A stretch of DNA of 38,526 nucleotides from Candidatus Aminicenantota bacterium (GTDB taxonomy: Bacteria > Acidobacteriota > Aminicenantia > Aminicenantales > UBA4085): the NCBI GenBank assembly GCA_026393865.1, contig JAPKZI010000180.1:1-38526 (forward strand), read 5' to 3'. Numbering within the stretch: position 1 is the stretch's first letter; every line of letters begins with the position of its first letter. Positions 1-7,260 of this stretch are shown here, piece after piece. The notes under the pieces were generated by a model. It saw nothing but the letters and a program-made list of their open reading frames with translations. It was not told where the DNA came from and did no database searches. The translations under genes were made by a program, and so were the position numbers.

Positions 1-43
1 TGGATTTGAAGTCCAGAGGGGCCACCAGACCCCATGCCCTCCC
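1..43 (-). tRNA. selC: tRNA-Sec (anticodon TCA), 5' half, cut by the window edge
   Basis: Read on the minus strand from 43 to 1, the sequence starts with an 8-base acceptor half GGGAGGGC and a two-base AT linker. A D arm follows with the six-base-pair stem GGGGTC/GGCCCC and four-base loop TGGT. The anticodon arm CTGGA-CTTCAAA-TCCA carries TCA. The 8-bp acceptor and 6-bp D stem with a 4-nt loop are the hallmarks of bacterial tRNA-Sec, and the anticodon arm matches the E. coli selC pattern. The variable arm, T arm and 3' acceptor would lie outside the window, so intactness cannot be judged. A TAAAAT -10-like box sits nine bases upstream of the 5' end. Confidence 0.85.
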
Positions 44-52
44 GAAATTGAT

Positions 53-58
53 ATTTTA
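53..58 (-). promoter_or_regulatory. -10-like box of tRNA-Sec copy 1
   Basis: On the minus strand TAAAAT lies nine bases upstream of the tRNA-Sec 5' end, within GTGATAAAATATC. The second tRNA-Sec half has the same box at exactly the same distance (4582-4587). That shared spacing is the main support. I see no convincing -35 box. Confidence 0.45.
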
Positions 59-196
59 TCACATCTCGGTATTTTGTCCTCATTTCAACTTTTTAAAGAA
101 AATGTGAAGACGGCGATGAGGGCCACGGCCTTCATCCGTTCTCCGCAACAGCTTTATCGAGCTGGATTCATCGTCCCGGAGCGGCGCCCGGAAGCG

Positions 197-1390
197 CTAC
201 CGGGCGGAGGCGAGACGATATTTCACGAGGGAGATATACCCGTCCTCGTCCCGCTCGATCATCCATAGCGCCCCGCCGGCGAATCTATTCGACAAAGAAC
301 TGGTAAAATCATAGCCGACGGACGCCCCTTCGACCGAAATCCGGGCAAGGAAGCCGTTTTTAAGGTCGAAGATGTCGAAGACGTTGGTGGCCCGGCTCTC
401 CACATAAACGTGGACCCAGAGGAAGCCTTCACCGTCGGCGACGAGGCCCCGAAAAGCTGGAAGGACGTCGGGAAATTCGGTGTTTTTCACGATATACTCC
501 GGGGGTTTGGGCAGGACCGTCTTGACGTTGTCTTTGAAGACCGTCATCCTGAATCGGCCGAAATGGTCCTGCTTATCCTTCTCGGTCAGCCTGACGGGCT
601 GATAAGGCCGGGAGAACGCGGCCAGACGCCCTTGGTCGGGGTCAAGGACTTCGAACCCATTTTTGTCGTTGAGCCCCACGGCTACGAGGCCGGCCGGGGT
701 GACGTCCATGGCGACGGCGGGATGGTAGGGGAACGGAACCCTGACATAACGGCTGAGTTCGGCGACCCAGGCCAGGCGACTGGAACGGACCTTCCGCTCA
801 TAGAGCGTCCTCATCGGCTTGGCTTCGGCCGAGAGAAGCTCAACGACGCGATCTTGGCCGTCGGGAACGCTAGTCATGGATCCTTCGGCGAGACCCCGCT
901 CGTAATAAACAACCAGCCGGTCGTCCGGAAGGGCTCTCATCCTGATAAACGCGCCGAAGGCACCGGGATTGAACGGCGTCGAAGCGATGAATTTTCCCTC
1001 GGCATCGAAAACCGAGATCCGGCGGTTCGTAGACTCCCAGATATAGATCCGCCCGCCGCCGATCTCGACAGACGCCGGCCCCTGGAAATCGCCGGGTCCC
1101 TGTCCTTTCCGGCCGATGGTCCGGAGGAACTTGCCGTCGGCTCCGAAGACCTTGAGGTGGTGGGCATCGAAGTCGGCGACATAAACCCGGCCCTTGTCAT
1201 CGACAGCCACTCCCCCGGGACTTTGAAAAACGATACCCTCAGGAAGCGCACGATCCGAGACCCGGATTTCCTCGATGAGTTTCACCCGTCCGGTTTTGTA
1301 GACGTCGGCGAGAGGCCGGACTTGCGCCGTCGCCGCAGAGACGAAGATCGTCGCCGACAAAGCCGCCGCGGCAATTGCCTTCTTTCTCAT
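197..1390 (-). CDS. Secreted six-bladed beta-propeller (NHL-repeat) protein
   Basis: A 397-residue protein with a signal peptide (residues about 1-22, ending SAATAQ) followed by NHL/6-bladed beta-propeller repeats. Repeats such as GGVAVDDKGRVYVADFDAH and the linker IGRKGQGPGDFQGP are visible at residues about 58-106. The GxGPGxF linker is typical of the exported propeller family that is highly expanded in Aminicenantes, Acidobacteriota and Bacteroidota. No catalytic residues can be assigned, and a binding or scaffold role outside the cell is inferred. A strong Shine-Dalgarno GGGAGGAAA sits just upstream of the ATG at 1390. It is transcribed away from the second propeller gene at 1653. It lies next to the tRNA-Sec copy at the window edge. 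Confidence 0.85.
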   Translation of the reverse strand: MRKKAIAAAALSATIFVSAATAQVRPLADVYKTGRVKLIEEIRVSDRALPEGIVFQSPGGVAVDDKGRVYVADFDAHHLKVFGADGKFLRTIGRKGQGPGDFQGPASVEIGGGRIYIWESTNRRISVFDAEGKFIASTPFNPGAFGAFIRMRALPDDRLVVYYERGLAEGSMTSVPDGQDRVVELLSAEAKPMRTLYERKVRSSRLAWVAELSRYVRVPFPYHPAVAMDVTPAGLVAVGLNDKNGFEVLDPDQGRLAAFSRPYQPVRLTEKDKQDHFGRFRMTVFKDNVKTVLPKPPEYIVKNTEFPDVLPAFRGLVADGEGFLWVHVYVESRATNVFDIFDLKNGFLARISVEGASVGYDFTSSLSNRFAGGALWMIERDEDGYISLVKYRLASAR

Positions 1391-1652
1391 AGGATTTCCT
1401 CCCGTTATGTATTACGCCTCGTGGCCGAGGACCGTTTAGGTTGCGGCCGGGTTCCCAACCTTCGATCCGAGATCGAGAATTTCCTTGAAGGGTGGAGGCG
1501 GAGGAAGCGGTCATTGAGACGGGGCGCTCGAGTCATCCTCGGAATCGAGACCACACTTCATCCGAAAAAGATAATCCCGGCTATGAATCGATGTCAACAT
1601 TTTCCCTAAACGATATAGCCGTGAAACGCGTATTCATTATAAGGAAGCTGAA

Positions 1653-2696
1653 ATGATAACTTTCACTAAGATGAGCGTCACCATCATGCTCACTGCGGTT
1701 CTTTCTACGATCGCGCAGCCGCAAAAAGATAGTTCGAGTGAAAAACGACCCCAGTTCGTTATCGCGACCTCGATTGGCCTTTCGGAGGCTAAGAAGGACG
1801 AAGATAAACCCTACATGTTCTCCTCTATTTTGTCGGCGGATTTCGATTTGGAAGGGAACATCTACGCGCTCGATTACAAAGAGGCCGGCATCAAAGTTTT
1901 TGCCCCTTCCGGCCGATTCCGCGGCCGGTTCCTCCGTCCGGGCCAGGGTCCGGGGGAAGCCCAGAATCCCCTTCGCTTGAGAGTCAGCCCCGACGGAAAG
2001 CGTATTTTCGTCCTTCACCAGAACGGCTTTCAAATCAAGGAATTCGACGGCACCGGGAATTTCGTACACATTCATCCTCTCCCGAAACAGATGTTCGGCT
2101 ATTTCGACTTCCTTGATGACGATCGCCTCCTTTTTGTCGATGGGCTTCCCTTCGGGCAGAAGAGCTATGCCAATCTGAAAGTCTATGCGATCCGCGAACA
2201 TAAATTCGAGAAGGAATTCGCGGTGACAAACAAAGACTACTTCACCGGATTTCAGAGATTCGTCGTCAGGGAAGGGATTGTCTGGACCTGTCCGGGCGAC
2301 CTCATGGGATTACAGGCTTATGACCTTAAAACCGGGAGTTGGCAAAAAACGCTAGCTCTTCCGGAAAAATATATTCCCTTTAAAAATATCCGTTGGGGTC
2401 AGAATTTCCAAAAGACGCGTCTTTGGAATTACGCCCAGCCATTCGAGTGCGCCGGAAATATTTATGTGCTTGTGACCCGGCAGCAATTCACGCCCGAGCC
2501 TCAGGGACTCTTGGATAGTCCGCTAAGCCGGAGAACGACGCTCTATCGCCTGGTTGGCGAGTGGTTAGTCAAGGAGCCGGATTTCCCAGCCTTCGATTTC
2601 TATCCGGAATTCTTGTCCGCTCAAAATTCGAGGATTTTAATCTCAAGCTCCCCATACGATCTCTATCCCAGGCTTGTTGTCCTAGAACTCCGTTAA
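1653..2696 (+). CDS. Secreted six-bladed beta-propeller protein (second copy, diverged)
   Basis: A 347-residue protein with a hydrophobic N-terminus (residues about 5-22) and propeller repeats such as SADFDLEGNIYALDYKEAG, followed by the linker FLRPGQGPGEAQNP around residues 95-108. It is the same general family as the divergent neighbour at 197-1390, but the two are not close copies. Codon and base composition look less GC-rich than the neighbour and the window average. That would fit with the flanking tRNA-Sec repeats if this patch had been acquired. Shine-Dalgarno AAGGAAG precedes the ATG. The substrate or partner is unknown. Confidence 0.8.
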   Translation: MITFTKMSVTIMLTAVLSTIAQPQKDSSSEKRPQFVIATSIGLSEAKKDEDKPYMFSSILSADFDLEGNIYALDYKEAGIKVFAPSGRFRGRFLRPGQGPGEAQNPLRLRVSPDGKRIFVLHQNGFQIKEFDGTGNFVHIHPLPKQMFGYFDFLDDDRLLFVDGLPFGQKSYANLKVYAIREHKFEKEFAVTNKDYFTGFQRFVVREGIVWTCPGDLMGLQAYDLKTGSWQKTLALPEKYIPFKNIRWGQNFQKTRLWNYAQPFECAGNIYVLVTRQQFTPEPQGLLDSPLSRRTTLYRLVGEWLVKEPDFPAFDFYPEFLSAQNSRILISSSPYDLYPRLVVLELR

Positions 2697-3026
2697 AGCG
2701 CCGAATCGGTCGAGACATCATTAAGGATATCGCAAAGACAGCACTACGTTGACAAATGACCCTGGTTTTCAGACCGCGCTATTCCGCTATTCTGTACTTT
2801 ATGACGCGAGGCGATTCTTCGTTGCCGTACTGGATGGGTCGTGTCAACTAATGTTCGCAAAATGGGAGCCATCATAAGCCTCTTCAAATAGCCGCTTGAG
2901 ACATAGTGAGCTCCACAGACCCGAGGACTTTTTTTCCCAGGCAGAGAATGAAAGCTCGAAGCCGATGTCAACGGAAATCAAGAAACGCGATTTGCGGAAT
3001 GCGGAGAGGAGAGGTAAGCGCTAACG
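2697..3026. other. Intergenic stretch with no supported gene
   Basis: About 330 bases between the second propeller gene and the promoter of the gene at 3076. Only short open frames without ribosome binding sites are present. I see no tRNA, strong hairpin or repeat. It may be decayed coding sequence inside the putative island, but nothing in it is recognisable. Confidence 0.4.
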
Positions 3027-3055
3027 TTGCAGTCCCGGAAATCTAGATTTATACT
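3027..3055 (+). promoter_or_regulatory. Sigma-70-like promoter for the gene at 3076
   Basis: TTGCAG at 3027-3032 and TATACT at 3050-3055 are separated by 17 bases. The predicted transcription start is around 3062, giving a leader of about 14 bases before the ATG at 3076. Confidence 0.55.
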
Positions 3056-3075
3056 AAGCACATTAGGCAGATATT

Positions 3076-4272
3076 ATGCTATTCGATGAAATCGAACGCG
3101 ATTTTATGGGGCTCCATGGACACACGGAACCGCTTTTTAATTACCTGAATCGATCTTCTCGTCCATCAATGGCGAGAATAAGGGAACTTTTGGAAAATTG
3201 GTATTCGAATTATCCTCAAGAAAGCCGACACGAGTTGAGGGCGAGGTTTCGCTCTCCCGATAACATCCAACACAAAGGCGCTTTCTTCGAATTATACTTG
3301 CACGCGCTCGTCTCGCGCCTGGGTTATCGGATCGAAACACATCCCACAATCCCTACGATTTCCACGAAGCCGGAATTTCTCGTCTACAGAGAAGAGATTC
3401 CCTCATTTTATCTGGAGGCCACACTTGCGGCCGGTCCTTCAGAAGAAACAGCGGCTGATAAAAGGAAAAACGAAGTTTATGAAACCATCGATAGGGTGGA
3501 TTCCCCCAATTTTTTCATCGGCGTCAACGTAGAAAAATCCGCGATTAAAGCCCCGCCGGGGAGGAAATGGAGAGGAGCTATCGAAAGATGGTTGCCAAAG
3601 CTAAATCCCGATGAAATCGGCGCGAAAATGAAATCCGCCGGTTTAGAGAATTTGCCGACGCTGATAGTGGAAAAAGAGGGCTGGAAAGTCGCTTTTCAAG
3701 CAATACCTAAGTCGCCGCAGCTACGTGGAAAACCGGGAGTAAGACCGATCGGCATGCACTTCATCCCCTTTCATCAATGCAACGAAGACGAATGGATTCG
3801 GAATGCGATAGAGGAAAAGGCCACGAAGTACGGCAACTTGAATATGCCTTACTTGATCGCCATTAACGTATTGAGCGTTTTCAGCAATGAACCTCACATG
3901 ATAATGGATGCTCTTTTCGGAGACGAGCAAGTTACTGCTTACTTCGCCCCGGGCGGAAAAACGCATGACGAGCTCACCCGGGCTTCAAATGGCGTCTTAC
4001 GGGGTCGCGAGGGCCCTCGGAACACGCGAGTAAGCGGCATAGTCGTTCTCAGCGATTTGTCCTGGGGAAACATTGCAAAAACCAATCCCGTACTCTGGCA
4101 TAATCCCTGGGCGTCCCGGCCATTGGACTCCGAATTATGGCCGTTTCCTCAATGGACTCTGAATGAACCTAAGACGAAGATAGTGCCGAAAACCGGCAGG
4201 GATGCCGGCGATTTTTTCGGCATGCTTAAGGAGTGGCCGCTCGTCGAGGGGGAAAAAGACTACGAATTATAG
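3076..4272 (+). CDS. Orphan PD-(D/E)XK-like protein, function unknown
   Basis: A 398-residue soluble protein without signal peptide or membrane segments. Residues about 70-120 carry a core resembling a PD-(D/E)XK nuclease fold: a helix with Glu (GAFFELYLHALV), a strand with KPEFLV where nucleases normally have PD, then FYLEATLA where they have (D/E)XK. The acidic positions remain as Glu, but the usual Lys is replaced by Thr, so catalysis is uncertain. The rest (residues about 150-398) contains WLPKLNPDE and a long C-terminal region I cannot assign. Base composition is lower in GC than most of the window. It has its own promoter and no partner gene. A stand-alone nuclease-like role, for example in defence, is speculation from fold and island context. 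Confidence 0.6.
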   Translation: MLFDEIERDFMGLHGHTEPLFNYLNRSSRPSMARIRELLENWYSNYPQESRHELRARFRSPDNIQHKGAFFELYLHALVSRLGYRIETHPTIPTISTKPEFLVYREEIPSFYLEATLAAGPSEETAADKRKNEVYETIDRVDSPNFFIGVNVEKSAIKAPPGRKWRGAIERWLPKLNPDEIGAKMKSAGLENLPTLIVEKEGWKVAFQAIPKSPQLRGKPGVRPIGMHFIPFHQCNEDEWIRNAIEEKATKYGNLNMPYLIAINVLSVFSNEPHMIMDALFGDEQVTAYFAPGGKTHDELTRASNGVLRGREGPRNTRVSGIVVLSDLSWGNIAKTNPVLWHNPWASRPLDSELWPFPQWTLNEPKTKIVPKTGRDAGDFFGMLKEWPLVEGEKDYEL

Positions 4273-4407
4273 ATTCCTAGCGTCCGACGGAACCTGGCTT
4301 GCGAGGTCGAAAGCCAGAGCGCAAGGACGATTCTGTAGCTTAGATAAGATGGAAGAAAGGGATCTCCAGCCCTATACATCTTACGACACAAAAGTGTGCA
4401 TAATTTG

Positions 4408-4417
4408 TGAATATTCA
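4408..4417. repeat. Short perfect palindrome beside the phased GGAAC array
   Basis: TGAATATTCA is a perfect 10-base palindrome that ends three bases before the four-copy GGAAC array. It could be a protein-binding site, but a palindrome this short also occurs by chance in AT-rich DNA. Confidence 0.3.
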
Positions 4418-4420
4418 TGG

Positions 4421-4460
4421 GGAACTTATAGGAACCTTGGGGAACTCAGAGGAACCAAAA
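4421..4460 (+). repeat. Four-copy 10-bp phased direct repeat (GGAAC)
   Basis: Four consecutive 10-mers each begin GGAAC(T/C), at 4421, 4431, 4441 and 4451. They also read as two 20-base units. The exact 10-base period places all copies on one helical face, as in iterons or regulator arrays. The array lies in a gene-free stretch with AT-rich DNA on its right (4460-4520), next to the truncated tRNA-Sec copy. The binding protein is unknown. Confidence 0.6.
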
Positions 4461-4530
4461 AGAATCCATAAATTATTGATAAATAAGAGAATTTACTGAT
4501 TATAAAGAAAATAGCTCAATCCGCGTTTTC
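4461..4530. other. AT-rich gene-free segment
   Basis: An AT-rich stretch between the phased GGAAC array and the truncated tRNA-Sec copy. Read on the minus strand, it is where the 3' half of the tRNA should be. It holds no recognisable variable arm, T arm (GGTTCRANNCC) or matching 3' acceptor GCCCTCCC. Confidence 0.5.
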
Positions 4531-4572
4531 GGATTTGAAGTCCAAAGGGGCCACCAGACCCCATGCCCTCCC
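4531..4572 (-). pseudogene. Truncated tRNA-Sec: 5' half only (second copy)
   Basis: Read on the minus strand from 4572, this repeats the tRNA-Sec 5' half at 1-43 almost exactly, with one difference just before the anticodon stem: GGGAGGGC, AT, D arm GGGGTC-TGGT-GGCCCC, then TTGGA-CTTCAAA-TCC. Sequence identity stops at the end of the anticodon stem. The following bases, GAAAACGCGG and onward, have no tRNA-Sec variable arm, T arm or acceptor 3' strand. The anticodon stem can still pair if the next GA is used (UUGGA/UCCGA, one U-G), which may be chance. A TAAAAT box is kept nine bases upstream. It is most likely the relic of a duplicated or displaced gene. Confidence 0.75.
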
Positions 4573-4581
4573 GGCGCGGAT

Positions 4582-4587
4582 ATTTTA
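4582..4587 (-). promoter_or_regulatory. -10-like box retained upstream of the truncated tRNA-Sec
   Basis: TAAAAT on the minus strand, within GTGTTAAAATATC, lies nine bases before the relic tRNA-Sec 5' end, exactly as in copy 1. The five bases between the TAAAATATC block and the CGGGAGGGC block differ completely (AATTT versus CGCGC), so the duplication is not recent or the promoter element is selectively kept. Confidence 0.4.
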
Positions 4588-4699
4588 ACACAAGTTCAAA
4601 AACAAATTCCCAACCCGATGTGTATTGGAACGTTATTTGTTTATAGCTCTTGTTACAGGGGATGGATTCTTCTGTCACCGAAATAAATGATGCAGGTCG

Positions 4700-5149
4700 T
4701 CAATCGGCCTTTATTGCTTCCAGCAGCTTCCTTAAGAATTTCAGGTCTTCCTGATCTTTAGGACGGCCGGCGGCCTTCTTCATCCGGATCATATCCTCGA
4801 GCGAAGGGAAAAAAACGTCTCTCTTTCCAATCTTGCCGGGGATCTTATTTTTCCAAATCTCTTTAAAAGAAATGCCTTTCACGAAAGGGTGGATATCCGT
4901 CTCAAGAACGTATTGCCGGATAAGGACCTTATGGGTCAGGAAGTCGTTTTCGTCGAAATCGGCCAGATCGTAGCCGAACCGGCGGAGGGCTTTCATGACT
5001 CTCCGGATATTGGCCCGAGTCGGTTTGACGAAAAAATCGATGTCCAGCGTCGCGCGGGCATAACCATACGCCGGAAAGGCCGTCGCTCCGATAATGACGA
5101 AGACGGCCTTAGCTTCTTTTAGATATTGAAGGAGGCGTTCCGTGGCCAT
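4700..5149 (-). CDS. Nucleotidyltransferase-fold protein, probable toxin-antitoxin component
   Basis: 149 residues with a minimal nucleotidyltransferase fold. The motif IGATAFPAYGYARATLDIDFFV (about residues 18-39) has the G-(S/G) turn as GA and the D-x-D metal pair as DID. A third Asp is in LETDIHPF (about residues 82-89). The C-terminal part contains EDMIRMKKAAGRPKDQEDLKFL, the pattern of DUF6036/AbiEii-like nucleotidyltransferases. These usually pair with a small partner, as here: the 67-residue gene upstream overlaps its start by 41 bases. Such enzymes transfer nucleotides to RNA or protein targets, but the target here is unknown. Whether this is the toxin or the neutralising enzyme cannot be told from sequence. 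Confidence 0.75.
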   Translation of the reverse strand: MATERLLQYLKEAKAVFVIIGATAFPAYGYARATLDIDFFVKPTRANIRRVMKALRRFGYDLADFDENDFLTHKVLIRQYVLETDIHPFVKGISFKEIWKNKIPGKIGKRDVFFPSLEDMIRMKKAAGRPKDQEDLKFLRKLLEAIKAD

Positions 5150-5312
5150 GTCGTCGAAGCGAAGCCTTCATCTCCCGGCTCTTGCGTTCCATGAGAAGAA
5201 ATCGTTGACGCGGGGTCAGAGCTTGCAAAAAAGCCAGTTCAAATTCGATCTCTCGGCCCTCGTCCGAGGTTTTGAGAAGAAGAATCCCTTTCGCTTTATT
5301 CGCGCGCTTCAC
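5109..5312 (-). CDS. Small partner protein of the nucleotidyltransferase pair
   Basis: A 67-residue charged protein read from a GTG start at 5312. It contains LLLKTSDEGREIEFELAFLQ, then LTPRQRFLLMERKSREMKASLRRHGHG, a pattern I associate with short genes preceding DUF6036-type nucleotidyltransferases. It overlaps the downstream gene by 41 bases, so translation is probably coupled. The extended -10 box TGATATAAT ends only six bases before the GTG, predicting a leaderless transcript. Its role as antitoxin or accessory subunit is inferred from the arrangement alone. Confidence 0.65.
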   Translation of the reverse strand: MKRANKAKGILLLKTSDEGREIEFELAFLQALTPRQRFLLMERKSREMKASLRRHGHGTPPSISKRS

Positions 5313-5318
5313 AAAATT

Positions 5319-5327
5319 ATTATATCA
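5319..5327 (-). promoter_or_regulatory. Extended -10 promoter of the nucleotidyltransferase pair
   Basis: TGATATAAT on the minus strand is an extended -10 (TG-N-TATAAT). No good -35 is seen 17 bases upstream, as is normal for extended -10 promoters. Six bases separate the box from the GTG start, so the transcript is predicted to begin at or near the start codon. Confidence 0.5.
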
Positions 5328-5352
5328 CAAAGAAAGCCTGGGGGCGGAAGAA

Positions 5353-7050
5353 TCAATTTCCGGTCGGAAGTGAATTCTTCTTGAAAACCAGATCGCGGAC
5401 AGGATCGCTGTCGATGATGAATCCTATCACCCGGTTTTGCCCGTCCCGCTGAAAAATCACCATCGGGAGAACGCGCGAGCTGGTGGTAAAATGATCTTTT
5501 TCGTCAGGCGCCAGCCGGATATCGTTCTGCCCCGGAGCCTTGACGATCAGCGTGTCGCCGCGCAGCTCAACGGCATAGCGGAGGTCCAGCTCGGCGTTGA
5601 AAAAGGAGCCGGCAAATTCCTGAAGCTCCTGCGGGGTCGGTTTCACGAGCACGATCTTGGGGGCGGTCTGCTCGTCTCCGCCCTGTTTCCAGACAAATTG
5701 TTGAACTTTCCCTTCCTTGTTTTTTTGAAAGGTGATCCTGGCATCGGCGACGGCCAACAAAAATTCGGTTTCCGACAGGGCGGTCAGGGGAAATTTAGCC
5801 CCGGGAACACTGAGGATCAGATGGTCTCCCGCGCGGCTGATCGCAAAGACCTGGCCCGGCGCCAGGCGGTAATCGCCGGCGTATGAGTCCAGCTTTTCCG
5901 GGCTGACCTTGACCGCCTTTTTTGCCTCTGTCGGCGGACTCTTCTTCTCCGGTTCGGCCGCGGCCGGAAGATAACTCTCGATGATGCCCTGGACGAATCC
6001 ATCCACCGGAGTGTAGTCCCAGTTAGCGAGCAGGGCGAATCCGAACTTCAGGTCGGGGAAGTATGCCAGGACCGCCCCGGAGCCGGCCCAATTCCCCGTT
6101 TGGGAGACCTGCGGCCGTCCCGGCCCGGTCTCGATCTTCAAGCCGTAGCCGAAGCCGGAACTTTGGCCGTTGTTCAGCCGGCCGGCCGTGAACATCTTGG
6201 CGACGATGTCTTGGCCGCCCACCTGACCGGTCTCCAGGTTGAGCAGCCACTTGGACAGGTCGGCGATCGAGGCAAAAAGTGAATGCGACCCGGCCAGGGA
6301 CAAATTGTCGATGCCCCTCAAGTATTCCCGGCGGGTGAAGTTATAGGTGAAGGCCTGGTCGTCAAGGATCGAGCGGTAGTTGTCGCGAAACTGGGTCCTG
6401 GTCATTTTCAAGGGCTTGAAGATGTTTTCCCAGGACCAGTCGGAGAACGGTCGGCCGCTGACGCGTTTGATCGTTTCCGCCAGCAGGTCGTAATTGGTAT
6501 TGGAGTCCTGGAAGCGGTCGCCGGGGGGAAACGCGGGTTGCTTCTGAGCCTTGACGATCTTAAGCACCTGCTCGAAGGTGACCTCCTCTTTGTCCCGGCC
6601 GCTCAGCTGAAGCACCGACAGCCAGTCCCTCAATCCGCTGGTTTGGAAGAGCAGGTGGCGCAGCTTGACCGGGATCGAGAAATCGGGGAATTCCGGGATA
6701 TGTTTGCGGACATCATCATCCAGCGACAGTTTGCCCTGTTTCTCGAGCAAGGCGACGGCCTGGCCCACGAAAGGCTTCGCCGCGGTGGCGATATTAAAGA
6801 CCGTGTTCGGGGTAATGGCGACGCCGTGCTCCTGACAGGCCAGGCCGAACACTTTTTGATAAAGGACCTGGCCTTCCTTGACCACGACTACGGCAAAGCC
6901 GGGCTGATCCAGCCGGTTCCAAAAATCGAACAGCTTGTCCATCTTTTCGCTCGGCGACAAAGGTCTTTCCTTTTTTTCGGAGCCTTGGCCGGCGGAGAAA
7001 AGGGGCAGCAGAATCACACACGTCGCGATCCACAACCCGACTTTTTTCAT
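5353..7050 (-). CDS. Secreted serine-hydrolase-fold (beta-lactamase/AmpC-like) protein, probable pseudoenzyme
   Basis: 565 residues: signal peptide (about 1-22), class C beta-lactamase/DD-peptidase fold (about 35-365), then a C-terminal beta domain (about 385-560) as in many exported family members. The fold is clear from VFNIATAAKPFVGQAV, LRHLLFQTSGL, FPPGDRFQDSNTNYDLLAETI and GSGAVLAYFPDLKFGFALLAN. All three catalytic motifs are altered: SxxK is T89-A-A-K92, YxN is D182-S-N184, and the HxG/KTG triad is Q317-T-G319. Only Lys92 and Asn184 remain. It may be a binding protein rather than a hydrolase, or a Thr-dependent variant. It is transcribed divergently from the DUF6599 gene. The frame is otherwise uninterrupted, arguing against simple decay. 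Confidence 0.85.
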   Translation of the reverse strand: MKKVGLWIATCVILLPLFSAGQGSEKKERPLSPSEKMDKLFDFWNRLDQPGFAVVVVKEGQVLYQKVFGLACQEHGVAITPNTVFNIATAAKPFVGQAVALLEKQGKLSLDDDVRKHIPEFPDFSIPVKLRHLLFQTSGLRDWLSVLQLSGRDKEEVTFEQVLKIVKAQKQPAFPPGDRFQDSNTNYDLLAETIKRVSGRPFSDWSWENIFKPLKMTRTQFRDNYRSILDDQAFTYNFTRREYLRGIDNLSLAGSHSLFASIADLSKWLLNLETGQVGGQDIVAKMFTAGRLNNGQSSGFGYGLKIETGPGRPQVSQTGNWAGSGAVLAYFPDLKFGFALLANWDYTPVDGFVQGIIESYLPAAAEPEKKSPPTEAKKAVKVSPEKLDSYAGDYRLAPGQVFAISRAGDHLILSVPGAKFPLTALSETEFLLAVADARITFQKNKEGKVQQFVWKQGGDEQTAPKIVLVKPTPQELQEFAGSFFNAELDLRYAVELRGDTLIVKAPGQNDIRLAPDEKDHFTTSSRVLPMVIFQRDGQNRVIGFIIDSDPVRDLVFKKNSLPTGN

Positions 7051-7207
7051 CGGTCCCTCCCGAAGAGATCCTTCCGTATGGAATTTCGATTCAAAATAAT
7101 AGCCACCACCATCTTAAGGAAAGATGAACCGTTTTACAATACGGTCATCGCCGCCCGGGCAGGCCTGAGATGAAGGCCCGCCGATCCGTGGCCGTTGAAC
7201 CCTGTTT

Positions 7208-7235
7208 TTGAATTCTTCTCCAAATTTGCTACTAT
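7208..7235 (+). promoter_or_regulatory. Sigma-70-like promoter for the DUF6599-DUF362 pair
   Basis: TTGAAT at 7208-7213 and TACTAT at 7230-7235 are separated by 16 bases. A Shine-Dalgarno AAGGAAA follows at 7247-7253. Confidence 0.45.
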
Positions 7236-7260
7236 ATGATCCGCTGAAGGAAAGATCGCC

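Noticed and set aside
410-1609. Long plus-strand open frame of about 399 codons
   Set aside because: It lies antisense to the clear beta-propeller gene at 197-1390, has no recognisable domain and no ribosome binding site; it is a GC-rich shadow frame.
4202-4471. Small plus-strand open frame of 89 codons after the PD-(D/E)XK-like gene
   Set aside because: It overlaps that gene's 3' end in another frame and runs through the phased GGAAC array; no ribosome binding site or family match.
4500-4572. Complete functional tRNA-Sec at copy 2
   Set aside because: The anticodon stem can be paired with the next bases, but there is no long variable arm, T arm or 3' acceptor strand.
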